Assembly (NCBI GenBank): GCA_003023245.1
Contig: PXTR01000038.1
Coordinates: forward strand, 1-8,858
Length of the DNA: 8,858 nucleotides
Reading direction: 5' to 3'
Source of the DNA: Bacteroidetes bacterium QS_8_68_15
Lineage (GTDB): Bacteria > Bacteroidota > Rhodothermia > Rhodothermales > Salinibacteraceae
The notes under the pieces are model-generated. The model had not been told where the DNA came from, did no database searches, and saw only the letters and a program-made list of their open reading frames with translations. This document shows positions 1 through 5,645 of the stretch, piece after piece (the stretch's first letter is position 1; each line of letters opens with the position of its first letter). The translations under genes and the position numbers were made by a program.

Positions 1-896
1 CCGACCGCGCGGTCGACCTGCTGCTGTCCGATACCGAAGAGGACGCGCGCCCCTTCGCCGAGACGCTCGACGAGATCAACACGCGCCGCCGCACCCTCGA
101 CCGCGACATCGAGCAGGAGGCCGCTCGCCGCGCGGAGCGCCGGATCAACGCGCGCTCCCCGCACGCGCTCGTCCTGGCCGACGAAGACTGGCATCAGGGG
201 GTCGTTGGCATCGTCGCCAGCAGCATCGTGGAGCGCTTTTACCGGCCTACAGTGCTGGTCACCACCGCGGGCGACGAGGCCGGCGAGCTGCTCAAAGGCT
301 CGGCCCGCTCGATCAGCGGGGTGAACGTGTACGACGCAATCGCCGGCTGCTCGGAGCTGATCGAGCAGTTCGGCGGGCACGACCACGCCGCCGGCCTCAC
401 GCTGCGCCGCGCGAACCTCGACGCCTTCCGCGAATGCTTCGACGAGGCCGTCGGCGCGCAGGTGGATGGGTCCCCAGAGCTGCTGCGCCCCGTCCACAAA
501 GTCGATGCTCCGCTTGCGCTCGACGAGATCGGCGCGCTCAACGATCGCTTCTGGGCGGTGCTGCGGCAGTTCGCTCCCCACGGGCCCGCCAACGCCCGCC
601 CCGTCTTTCACGCCCGCGACCTGGCGCTGGCGCAGTCCCCCCGCCGCGTCGGCTCCGACGGCAAGCACCTCAAGTTCACCGTTCGGCCCGGCGACGGGCA
701 GGCCGGCGGCGACGCGACGATGGACGCCATCGCCTTCGGCATGGGCGAGAAGTACGACGAGCTCCAGCAAAGCCGGCGCGACGGGCAGCCGCTGGAGCTG
801 CTCTTTTCGGTAGAGGAGAACACCTGGCGCGGGCGCACGTCTCTTCAACTCAAGGTGCGCGACGTACGTCTTCAGAATGAGGGTGAGACGGAGTGA
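1..896 (+). CDS. recJ: Single-stranded-DNA-specific exonuclease RecJ, C-terminal part (5' end outside window)
   Basis: RecJ degrades single-stranded DNA 5' to 3' in RecFOR recombination, base excision and mismatch repair. The frame is open from base 3 with no stop, so this is the last 297 residues of a gene that begins upstream. The fragment opens in the helical linker (LDEINTRRRTLDRDIEQEA). It continues into the DHHA1 domain, with DWHQGVVGIVASSIVERFY near fragment residues 60-80 and the family motif FGGHDHAAGLTL near residue 125. It ends in an OB-fold region containing GKHLKFTVRP, AIAFGMG and the closing LQLKVRDVRL. All three blocks are in the usual RecJ order. The catalytic DHH motifs lie outside the window. 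The tail after the OB fold is short (QNEGETE). A possible hairpin follows the stop. The RecJ identification is firm. Confidence 0.96.
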   Translation, partial: DRAVDLLLSDTEEDARPFAETLDEINTRRRTLDRDIEQEAARRAERRINARSPHALVLADEDWHQGVVGIVASSIVERFYRPTVLVTTAGDEAGELLKGSARSISGVNVYDAIAGCSELIEQFGGHDHAAGLTLRRANLDAFRECFDEAVGAQVDGSPELLRPVHKVDAPLALDEIGALNDRFWAVLRQFAPHGPANARPVFHARDLALAQSPRRVGSDGKHLKFTVRPGDGQAGGDATMDAIAFGMGEKYDELQQSRRDGQPLELLFSVEENTWRGRTSLQLKVRDVRLQNEGETE

Positions 897-899
897 AAG

Positions 900-924
900 G
901 ACGAAGGAGCGATCGCTCCGCGTC
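900..924 (+). terminator. Hairpin after recJ, possible terminator
   Basis: A perfect 14-base palindrome (GGAGCGATCGCTCC, 906-919) sits 10 bases after the recJ stop. Flanking GACG (900-903) and CGTC (921-924) can lengthen the stem around small bulges, with GATC as loop. A pyrimidine run (TCTTCCCCCTTCTTC) follows, but it is C-rich rather than a clean T-tract, so the terminator reading is weak. Confidence 0.3.
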
Positions 925-976
925 TCTTCCCCCTTCTTCTCCCCCTCAACCCCTCCCACCGTCTCTCCTTTTTCCC

Positions 977-1339
977 ATGCGCTTTTTTCCCGCCGTCGCC
1001 CTGCTCGCCGCCCTCTTGGCGCTCGCCGCCTGCGCAGACGACCCGCTTCCGCCGCCGCTGGCGGTCTACGAAGACGGCCGCGCCGAAGTGCTGGGCCGCA
1101 CCGACAGCGGGCGCGCCCTCCGCATCGAGCACGAACCGCTCGACAGCGTGATGACCGAGCCGATGGTCATGGAGCTGGGCCTGGCCGACCCGGACGCCGC
1201 TCCGGCGCTTTCCGAAGGCGACAAGATTCGGTTCGACCTGGTACTCGAAGAGGAAACCTACCGCCTCGCCGACGTCGAACCCCTTCCCGCTTCCACGCAG
1301 CTTACCCTCTCCACCGACACGACGAGCGAAGGGCAGTAG
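977..1339 (+). CDS. CusF-like copper-binding lipoprotein
   Basis: A 120-residue protein with a lipoprotein signal peptide: MRFF, a hydrophobic Ala/Leu core at residues 5-18, and lipobox LAAC with Cys19. It should be anchored in a membrane on the periplasmic side. Residues 30-104 resemble the CusF/CusF_Ec small beta-barrel. His52, Met63 and Met65 have the same spacing (+11, +13) as the Cu(I)/Ag(I) ligands His36, Met47 and Met49 of E. coli CusF, and GDKIRFDLVLEEETYRLADV follows the usual strand pattern. The capping Trp44 of CusF aligns with Thr60. Related domains act as periplasmic copper carriers, alone or joined to SCO-type proteins. ATG 977 was chosen because it puts the signal peptide at the N terminus. 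A GTG at 893 overlapping the recJ stop would add 28 unlikely residues. No copper pump or regulator is visible next to it. The leader is pyrimidine-rich, without a Shine-Dalgarno sequence. Confidence 0.75.
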   Translation: MRFFPAVALLAALLALAACADDPLPPPLAVYEDGRAEVLGRTDSGRALRIEHEPLDSVMTEPMVMELGLADPDAAPALSEGDKIRFDLVLEEETYRLADVEPLPASTQLTLSTDTTSEGQ

Positions 1340-1380
1340 TCGTTGGTCGTTGGTCGTTGGTCGTTGGTCGTTGGTCGTTG
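1340..1380 (+). repeat. Heptad tandem array (TCGTTGG, 5 full units plus a partial)
   Basis: Five exact head-to-tail copies of TCGTTGG (1340-1374) plus TCGTTG (1375-1380) start on the base after the stop of the copper-binding lipoprotein gene. No inverted partner arm (CCAACGA) is visible before the next gene, unlike the other heptad loci of this window. Confidence 0.95.
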
Positions 1381-1397
1381 AAAAATCGGGCGTCGCG

Positions 1398-1418
1398 CTT
1401 GACTTTTACAATGTCAAG
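1398..1418. repeat. Inverted repeat CTTGAC-N9-GTCAAG
   Basis: Perfect 6-base arms, CTTGAC (1398-1403) and GTCAAG (1413-1418), enclose the AT-rich spacer TTTTACAAT and are flanked by GCGC-rich sequence. It is the most AT-rich point of the gap between the copper-binding gene and the RAM-domain gene. It could be an operator, a promoter part (TTGAC at 1399-1403) or the core of a dispersed repeat. No consensus -10 box is convincingly placed. Confidence 0.5.
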
Positions 1419-1440
1419 TTTGCGCGCCGTTTTTTTCCCG

Positions 1441-1504
1441 CACTCCCGCACTCCCGCACTCCCGCACTCCCGCACTCCCGCACTCCCGCACTCCCGCACT
1501 CCCG
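1441..1504 (+). repeat. Octad tandem array (CACTCCCG, 8 exact units)
   Basis: Eight identical head-to-tail copies of CACTCCCG with no spacers, preceded by a T-run and TCCCG. The array ends 8 bases before the ATG of the RAM-domain gene and fills the place where a ribosome-binding site would lie. Exact identity of all units suggests recent expansion and likely copy-number variation by slippage. The same octad family (as CCCRCRCY) recurs before dnaX and before the proline-rich ORF. Confidence 0.97.
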
Positions 1505-1512
1505 CCCCCCAA

Positions 1513-1794
1513 ATGACTACCGCCATCGGCCTTATCGACACCGAACGCGACCGCGTCAACGACGTGGCCGAAGCGCTCGTCAGCCTCGACGGCGTCAGCG
1601 AAGTGCACTCCGTAGCCGGGCGCTACGACCTGGTCGCGATCCTGCGCGTGGCCGAAAGCGACGACCTGGCCGCCCTCGTCACCGAGCACGTGCGCCACAT
1701 CGACGGCATCACGCACTCTGAGACGCTGATCGGCTTCCGCGTGCACTCGAGCCACGACCTGGAGCGCCTCTTTTCGGTAGGGATGGAGGATTGA
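1513..1794 (+). CDS. Stand-alone Lrp/AsnC ligand-binding (RAM) domain protein
   Basis: A 93-residue protein made of only the effector-binding RAM (AsnC_trans_reg) domain of Lrp/AsnC regulators, without the helix-turn-helix. The order of elements is typical: AIGLIDTERDRVNDVAEAL, then GVSEVHSVAGRYDLVAILRV (Gly36, Tyr38, Asp39), then a helix, then GITHSETLIGFRVHSS. The ending LERLFSVGMED also occurs in small RAM proteins of other bacteria as I recall them. The family forms oligomeric amino-acid-binding rings; stand-alone members are thought to bind amino acids or to modulate partner regulators. It cannot bind DNA by itself as far as the sequence shows. ATG 1513 is the first start that gives the domain alone. 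Upstream is the CACTCCCG array and no Shine-Dalgarno sequence. The SDR gene starts 56 bases downstream, so co-transcription is plausible. Confidence 0.88.
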   Translation: MTTAIGLIDTERDRVNDVAEALVSLDGVSEVHSVAGRYDLVAILRVAESDDLAALVTEHVRHIDGITHSETLIGFRVHSSHDLERLFSVGMED

Positions 1795-1850
1795 CGTCCG
1801 CTCGTTTCCAGCGCATCTACTTCGCAAACGCATCGCTCGAAGCCCGCACC

Positions 1851-2567
1851 ATGCCTGACTTCACCGAGCGCGTCGTCGCCGTCACCGGAGCCGCCGGACG
1901 CCTCGGGCGCCGCCTGACCCGCTCCCTGGCTCAACACGGCGCCATCGTCGCCGCCGTCGACCGCCCCGACGCGCTCGACGACGCGGACCGCCCCGACGCG
2001 GCGCGCGCCCATCCCTTCGACGCCGCCGACGAGGAGGCCGTCCGCGACGGCTTCGCGCAGATCCGCAGCGCGCACGGGCGGCTCGACGCGCTGGTGCACA
2101 CGGTGGGCACGTGGGCCGGCGCACCGCTGCTGGACACCTCGCAGGAGGAGTTCGAGCGCCTGCTGCGGCTGAACCTGACCTCGGCGTTTCTGTGCTTCCG
2201 CGAAGCCGCGCGCCAGATGCAACGAGGCGGCGACGACGCCGGGGCACCCAAGGAGAATCAGGGGCCGGCCAAGCGCCTTGTCGGCATCGCCAGCGGGCAG
2301 GGCGCCGACTTCGGCGCGGCGCGGCAGTACGGCTACTCCACCTCAAAGGCCGGCGTGGTGCGCCTCGTGGAGGCCGCCTCGCGCGAACTGAAAGGCACCG
2401 GCATCACGACCAGCGCCGTCGCGCCGTCTACCATTCTCTTCGACGAACACCCCGACCGGGAAGGCGTTCCCGCCGAGCGCCTCGTCGCGCTGATCGAACA
2501 CGTTCTCTCTCCCGCCGGCGACGCGCTCAACGGCGCTGTGCTGCGCGCCTACGGCTCGGCGCGCTGA
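1851..2567 (+). CDS. Short-chain dehydrogenase/reductase (SDR)
   Basis: A 238-residue single-domain SDR with a Rossmann fold. The cofactor motif is TGAAGRLG (residues 12-19). Asp37 at the end of the second strand (AAVDR) favours NAD(H) over NADP(H). The usual NNAG motif is replaced by HTVG (83-86). The catalytic set is Asn108 (LNLTSAF), Ser148 (GIASGQG) and Tyr162-x3-Lys166 (YSTSK). The region between the Asn and the Ser carries a hydrophilic loop (residues 124-140), longer than in minimal SDRs. ATG 1851 was chosen because it puts the first beta strand directly after a short N terminus; a TTG at 1791 overlapping the previous gene would add 20 residues. The substrate cannot be told. It is the last gene of the plus-strand group before the convergent gap. 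Confidence 0.93.
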   Translation: MPDFTERVVAVTGAAGRLGRRLTRSLAQHGAIVAAVDRPDALDDADRPDAARAHPFDAADEEAVRDGFAQIRSAHGRLDALVHTVGTWAGAPLLDTSQEEFERLLRLNLTSAFLCFREAARQMQRGGDDAGAPKENQGPAKRLVGIASGQGADFGAARQYGYSTSKAGVVRLVEAASRELKGTGITTSAVAPSTILFDEHPDREGVPAERLVALIEHVLSPAGDALNGAVLRAYGSAR

Positions 2568-2595
2568 CAGCGGGGGCGACCCTGCTGCCCGCGAC

Positions 2596-2839
2596 CTACG
2601 AAAGAAAGCGGAAGGCGGCCAGAATGGCAGCCTCCAGCCCGGCCTGCGCAATCCGCAGCAGCGTAGATCTTGCGCGTGACGCGCGTTTCCAGAAGCTCCA
2701 GGTCGTCTTTCGTGGCGAGACGGTCTTCGGACCAGCCGGCCAGCGTGTCGGCGAGGTCCTCGGCTGCTCCTCGGCAATATGGCCGCGCGCGGCAAGGCGT
2801 TCTTGGCTGCAACCGTTGTGAGTCGGCGCCGACCGTCAA
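2596..2839 (-). pseudogene. Broken DUF1640-type small coiled-coil membrane protein
   Basis: On the minus strand one frame gives EDLADTLAGW, SEDRLATKDDLELLETRV and TRKIYAAA, the coiled-coil and start of a short DUF1640/CCDC90-like protein. The frame then loses sense. Removing one G at about 2653-2654 restores IAQAGLEAAILAAFRFLS and a stop (2596-2598), the expected C-terminal hydrophobic helix. On the N-terminal side, adding one base near 2763 joins RLAARGHIAEEQ to AEDLAD, and a further shift near 2806 may join DSQRLQ. Two or three frameshifts therefore separate pieces that fit one protein of about 80 residues. No ATG is found; the open stretch begins with a TTG at 2839. It lies downstream of the lysine 6-dehydrogenase-like gene on the same strand. 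Sequencing error is possible, but several shifts in one short gene make decay more likely. Family assignment is from memory of the motif pattern. Confidence 0.6.
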
Positions 2840-2863
2840 TCACAGAAAGCGGGATTGCGAACC

Positions 2864-2895
2864 AAGGGACGGCCGTCCGCCGTCCTTCGTCCAAG
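2864..2895. repeat. Heptad array GTCCNNN with one inverted unit
   Basis: Three consecutive plus-strand heptads of form GTCCNNN (2875-2881, 2882-2888, 2889-2895) face one inverted unit AAGGGAC (2864-2870). The junction contains the perfect 12-base palindrome GGACGGCCGTCC (2867-2878). It sits between the broken coiled-coil gene and the end of the lysine 6-dehydrogenase-like gene. Confidence 0.6.
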
Positions 2896-2917
2896 CTCAA
2901 ATCTTCAGTTTGAAGCT
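2894..2917 (-). terminator. Small hairpin after the lysine 6-dehydrogenase-like gene
   Basis: AGCTCAAA (2894-2901) pairs with TTTGAAGCT (2909-2917) with one bulged A and a 7-base loop, starting 4 bases past the minus-strand stop. No T-tract follows on the minus strand, so it may only be a 3'-end hairpin. Confidence 0.3.
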
Positions 2918-2920
2918 GCA

Positions 2921-4186
2921 TTAGCAAGCCGTTTCTTCTGCCTCGGCAGAGGGCGCGGCGCCGTCTTCGGAAGCGAGGGTTCCATTCTCCTCCGCGCCGG
3001 AACGGTCGGTCGGCTCACACTCCTCGATGCCGGCGCGCCCGTCGTGCCAGCGCGCTTCGATGCAGAGGCCGCGCTCGTCGAGCAGGTCGCAGTACGTCTC
3101 GAGCGGGACGACGTTTTCGGGGGCTTCGGCCCCGCCGCCGGTGAGCTCGCCTCGGGTGAGGAGGACGGCGACGGCAGCGGCAGGCACGGCCGTGCAGCGC
3201 GCCATGGCTGTGCGCCGGCGCTCCGCGTCGTAGTGTTCGACCATCTCGTAGGTGAGCGTGCGGGTCCGGCCGTCTTTTTGCCCCTGCACGAGCACGCGCA
3301 GCAAGACGGCGTCTTCGTAATCGTCCCCGCCGAGGCGCTGGCGCATCCGGCGCACCAGCACGTCGCGGTAGGTCAGGTGCGTGCGCACGTCGATCGAGCG
3401 GTCTTCCCCGAAGCCCAGCCCCAGGAGGAAGCGCATCTGGTGGGCGTGGCCGGGCCAGCGGATCGTCTTGTGGTCGAGCGTGTCGAGCCGGCCCTGGAGC
3501 GCCTCGGTGAGCGTCGAAAGGCCGCCCTGCGTGCAAAACGCCTCCATCGTCCCGAAGGGGGCGTCGAAGCAGATACGCTCCTCGCGGCTGAGCGGGTCGG
3601 CATCCGCGATGCGCCCCTCCTCGATGAGCTGCACCGGATTGGTGTAGTCGTCGATAACTTTATTCGCCGACCACGAGACGCGGAAGCGAAACGGCTCTTG
3701 CGGGTGCAGCGGCACGTCGCCGACGCGCAGGTGCGCGGTGTCGGGGTCGTCGAACTGCTCGACGGCCCGCAGGCAGAGCACGTTGACCAGGCCGGGAGCC
3801 AGCCCGCAACCGGGGATGATCCAGCGCGACTTTTTGCGCGCCTGCTCCCCGAGGGCCAGCTCCTCTTCGATGGCCGCATCTTGGCCGCCGAGGTCGCAGA
3901 AGTGGCTGTCCATGTTCAGGGCCACCTCCGCCAGATCGGGATTGACTGACGGCGGCAGGCAGCTCACGATGCACTCGCTGCCTTCCAGGATGGGTTCGAC
4001 CATGCCCAGGTCGCGCGCGTCGAGCTGGAAGGTGCGCAGCGGGCCGCCGGCGACGCGCTCCTGCAAGCGCTGAAGCGTGCGCGCGTGCCGGTCGCACACC
4101 TGTACCTGCGAAACCGAGTCGTGCGCGAGCAGCTCTTCGGCCACGGCCGCCCCGATGGCTCCGGCCCCCAGTACGGTTACTTTCAT
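2921..4186 (-). CDS. Saccharopine dehydrogenase-like oxidoreductase, probable L-lysine 6-dehydrogenase
   Basis: A 421-residue NAD(P)-dependent enzyme of the saccharopine dehydrogenase family. The N-terminal Rossmann domain opens with MKVTVLGAGAIG (Gly7, Gly9, Gly12), followed by CDRHA at the end of the second strand, the CDLGG strand (97-101) and IIPGCGLAPG (123-132). The catalytic/C-terminal domain has FGTMEAFCTQGGLSTL (211-226), HKTIRWPGH (239-247), DAVLLRVLVQGQKDG (292-306) and TAMARCTA. This order matches, as I remember it, the L-lysine 6-dehydrogenase of Geobacillus, which oxidises the epsilon-amino group of lysine to allysine with release of ammonia. A related amino-acid dehydrogenase is possible. 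Residues 389-421 are an extra acidic tail. Met at 4186 directly starts the first strand. In-frame starts at 4219 and 4237 would add MNENQKPKTKT-like residues that merely translate the heptad repeat. It follows recR on the same strand with 61 bases between. Confidence 0.85.
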   Translation of the reverse strand: MKVTVLGAGAIGAAVAEELLAHDSVSQVQVCDRHARTLQRLQERVAGGPLRTFQLDARDLGMVEPILEGSECIVSCLPPSVNPDLAEVALNMDSHFCDLGGQDAAIEEELALGEQARKKSRWIIPGCGLAPGLVNVLCLRAVEQFDDPDTAHLRVGDVPLHPQEPFRFRVSWSANKVIDDYTNPVQLIEEGRIADADPLSREERICFDAPFGTMEAFCTQGGLSTLTEALQGRLDTLDHKTIRWPGHAHQMRFLLGLGFGEDRSIDVRTHLTYRDVLVRRMRQRLGGDDYEDAVLLRVLVQGQKDGRTRTLTYEMVEHYDAERRRTAMARCTAVPAAAVAVLLTRGELTGGGAEAPENVVPLETYCDLLDERGLCIEARWHDGRAGIEECEPTDRSGAEENGTLASEDGAAPSAEAEETAC

Positions 4187-4187
4187 G

Positions 4188-4246
4188 GTTTTGGTCTTCG
4201 GTTTTTGGTTTTCGTTCATCAAAGGCCCAAGCCCCAAGACCGAAGG
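4188..4246. repeat. Inverted heptad arrays (4+3 units), consensus YYTTYGG
   Basis: Four plus-strand heptads (4188-4215; for example TCTTCGG at 4195-4201) face three inverted heptads (4226-4246; CCGAAGG at 4240-4246 is the near-complement), with a 10-base spacer. The array fills the recR to lysine 6-dehydrogenase-like gap and ends one base before the latter's ATG. No Shine-Dalgarno sequence is present. Confidence 0.85.
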
Positions 4247-4247
4247 C

Positions 4248-5006
4248 CTACACGCTGCCGCGGCCTTCGAGCGCGCGGGCGAGGGTGGCCTCGTCGGCGT
4301 ACTCCAGGTCGCCCCCGATGGGCAGGCCCCGCGCGATGCGGGTGACGCTCACGCCCAGCGGCTCGATCAGCTGAGACAGGTAGTAAGCCGTCGTGTCGCC
4401 CTCGACGTTGGGGTTGACGGCCAGAATGATTTCCCGAACGGCCTCCTGCTCCGCTGCGCTTTCGCCGGGGTTCTCGCCGGCAGCCGCTTCGCCGGCAGCC
4501 GCGGCCGCCGGCTTGCCGTCGTCGTAGCCAGCGGGGACGGCTTCCTCGACGGCCCCGTCCCCCGCGGCGCCCTCTTCAACCCCCTCGTCGAGCTCCTCTT
4601 CCGACGATTCGACGCGGCGGACCAGCTCGCGGATGTGCAAGTCGTCGGGGCCGACGCCGTCGAGCGGCGAGATGGCCCCGCCCAGGACGTGGTACCCCCC
4701 CCGGAACTCCCCGGTGCCCTCGATGGCCTGCACGTCGCTGGGCTCCTCGACGACGCAGATCAGCGAATGGTCGCGCCGGTCCGAGCGGCAGATCGCGCAG
4801 GGGTCCTGGTCGGCCACGTTGCAGCAGACCGAGCAGCGCTGCACTTCGTCTTTGACGCCGATGAGCGCGTCGGCGAGCGCTTCGACGTCTTCGCGCGGCA
4901 TCTTGAGGATGTAGGCCGCCAGGCGACGCGCGGTCTTGCGCCCCACCGACGGGAGCTGCGCGAACTGCTCGACGAGCGTCTCGACCGACTCGGAGGTGTA
5001 CTGCAT
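4248..5006 (-). CDS. recR: Recombination mediator RecR with an acidic insertion in the Toprim domain
   Basis: RecR acts with RecF and RecO to load RecA onto gapped DNA and forms a clamp-like tetramer. This 252-residue protein shows the helix-hairpin-helix ([13 protein letters not shown], 18-30), the Cys4 zinc finger (Cys58, Cys61, Cys70, Cys73), the Toprim start [12 protein letters not shown] (85-96), [21 protein letters not shown] and the conserved end [17 protein letters not shown]. RecR is normally about 200 residues. The excess is a block at residues 135-189 (bases 4440-4604), rich in Glu, Ala and Gly, inserted between [13 protein letters not shown] and [10 protein letters not shown], where other RecR proteins have only a few residues. 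The frame stays open and the second half of Toprim is intact, so the gene looks functional. The ATG at 5006 is touched by heptad repeats. It lies third in the dnaX-ybaB-recR order. Confidence 0.96.
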   Translation of the reverse strand: MQYTSESVETLVEQFAQLPSVGRKTARRLAAYILKMPREDVEALADALIGVKDEVQRCSVCCNVADQDPCAICRSDRRDHSLICVVEEPSDVQAIEGTGEFRGGYHVLGGAISPLDGVGPDDLHIRELVRRVESSEEELDEGVEEGAAGDGAVEEAVPAGYDDGKPAAAAAGEAAAGENPGESAAEQEAVREIILAVNPNVEGDTTAYYLSQLIEPLGVSVTRIARGLPIGGDLEYADEATLARALEGRGSV

Positions 5007-5155
5007 CGTTAGCGGTCAGCTTTCAGCAGTCAGCGGCTTTGCAAGAACCGTCGCGCGAAGAACTCCAAACATGAACGCTGAGGGGAGCACATCATGTCAT
5101 CTTGCCTCCAGCCTGTCAGATAAAGAGGCTGACAGCTGAAGGCCGACGGCTGACA
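5007..5155. repeat. Inverted heptad arrays (4+4 units) bracketing the ybaB-recR gap, consensus GCTGANN
   Basis: Four plus-strand heptads of form NNTYAGC occupy 5007-5034, directly against the recR start codon. Four inverted heptads of form GCYGANN occupy 5128-5155, ending 2 bases before the ybaB stop codon. The arms pair at about 22 of 28 positions. The 93 bases between them (5035-5127) hold no convincing gene; the only ATG there opens a very short frame. Confidence 0.9.
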
Positions 5156-5157
5156 GA

Positions 5158-5550
5158 TCACATTCCCAAGTTGCTCAGGTCCATGCCGGGCGGCAGCATC
5201 GAGCCGGCGGCGCTCTGCATCTCGCGCTGCGCCATCTCGCCGGCCTCTTCGAGCGCCTTGTTGACGCCCGCCACGACGAGGTCCTCGAGCAATTCCAGGT
5301 CGTCGGGGTCGACCGCGTCGGGTTCGATCTCGATGGCGGTGAGCTGCTGTGCGCCGTTGGCGGTGACTTTCACCATGCCGCCGCCGGCCTCGGCGGTGAC
5401 GCTCTTTTCGGCGAGCTGCTCCTGCATGTCGGACATGCGGTTTTGCATCTCCATCATTTTGCCGAACATGTCGCTCATGTTCATGTCGCCGGGACCTTGC
5501 CCGCCGCTGCTTCCGCCTTGTCCGCCTTGTCCTCCGGAACCTTGTGCCAT
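5158..5550 (-). CDS. ybaB: YbaB/EbfC family nucleoid-associated protein
   Basis: A 130-residue protein of the YbaB/EbfC family, small dimeric DNA-binding proteins that coat the nucleoid. The core runs from MSDMFGKMMEMQNRM (25-39) through the long helix, then the beta strands VTAEAGGGMVKVTANGAQQLTAIEIEPDAV (51-80), then DLELLEDLVVAGVNKALEEA and the C-terminal helix with a Met/Pro-rich tail ending SNLGM. Residues 2-22 form a Gly/Gln/Ser-rich extension before the usual start of the family. ATG 5550 was chosen; an upstream in-frame start at 5655 would translate a hairpin and repeats. Its place between dnaX and recR is the classic order in bacteria. No Shine-Dalgarno sequence is visible; the bases before the ATG are TTTTCCC. 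Confidence 0.93.
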   Translation of the reverse strand: MAQGSGGQGGQGGSSGGQGPGDMNMSDMFGKMMEMQNRMSDMQEQLAEKSVTAEAGGGMVKVTANGAQQLTAIEIEPDAVDPDDLELLEDLVVAGVNKALEEAGEMAQREMQSAAGSMLPPGMDLSNLGM

Positions 5551-5576
5551 GGGAAAATCGGGGCGTATGGAAAGGG

Positions 5577-5612
5577 AAAAAGAGCCGTTCGCCTTGCTGT
5601 CTTTTGCGAACG
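5577..5612 (-). terminator. Hairpin with T-run between dnaX and ybaB
   Basis: On the minus strand, perfect 7-base arms CGTTCGC (5612-5606) and GCGAACG (5592-5586) enclose a 13-base loop and are followed by GCTCTTTTT (5585-5577). This is terminator-like. It begins about 170 bases after the dnaX stop and ends 26 bases before the ybaB ATG. It may partly uncouple ybaB-recR from dnaX or act as a leader attenuator. The stem is short, so this is tentative. Confidence 0.45.
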
Positions 5613-5645
5613 ACGCCCCCGCCCGGAAGGTTCGCCGTGCGGATT

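Noticed and set aside
1392..1430. Copper-responsive (CueR/MerR-type) operator before the RAM-domain gene
   Set aside because: The dyad arms and their spacing to TTGAC do not fit MerR-family promoters, and it lies after, not before, the copper-binding gene.
1441..1504. CRISPR-like array
   Set aside because: Units are 8 bases, directly adjacent and without spacers; no cas gene is nearby.
877..1794. Long plus-strand frame reading from the recJ end through the copper gene and repeats into the RAM-domain gene
   Set aside because: Only the last 93 residues resemble a protein family; the upstream part is Arg/Pro-rich shadow sequence and translated tandem repeats.
2855..3949. 364-codon plus-strand open frame opposite the lysine 6-dehydrogenase-like gene
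   Set aside because: It is the complement of a well-conserved minus-strand gene; the translated sequence shows no family motif, and long antisense frames are common at this base composition.
5035..5127. Small peptide gene in the ybaB-recR gap
   Set aside because: The only ATG frames are very short, cross the repeat arms and show no Shine-Dalgarno sequence or family resemblance.
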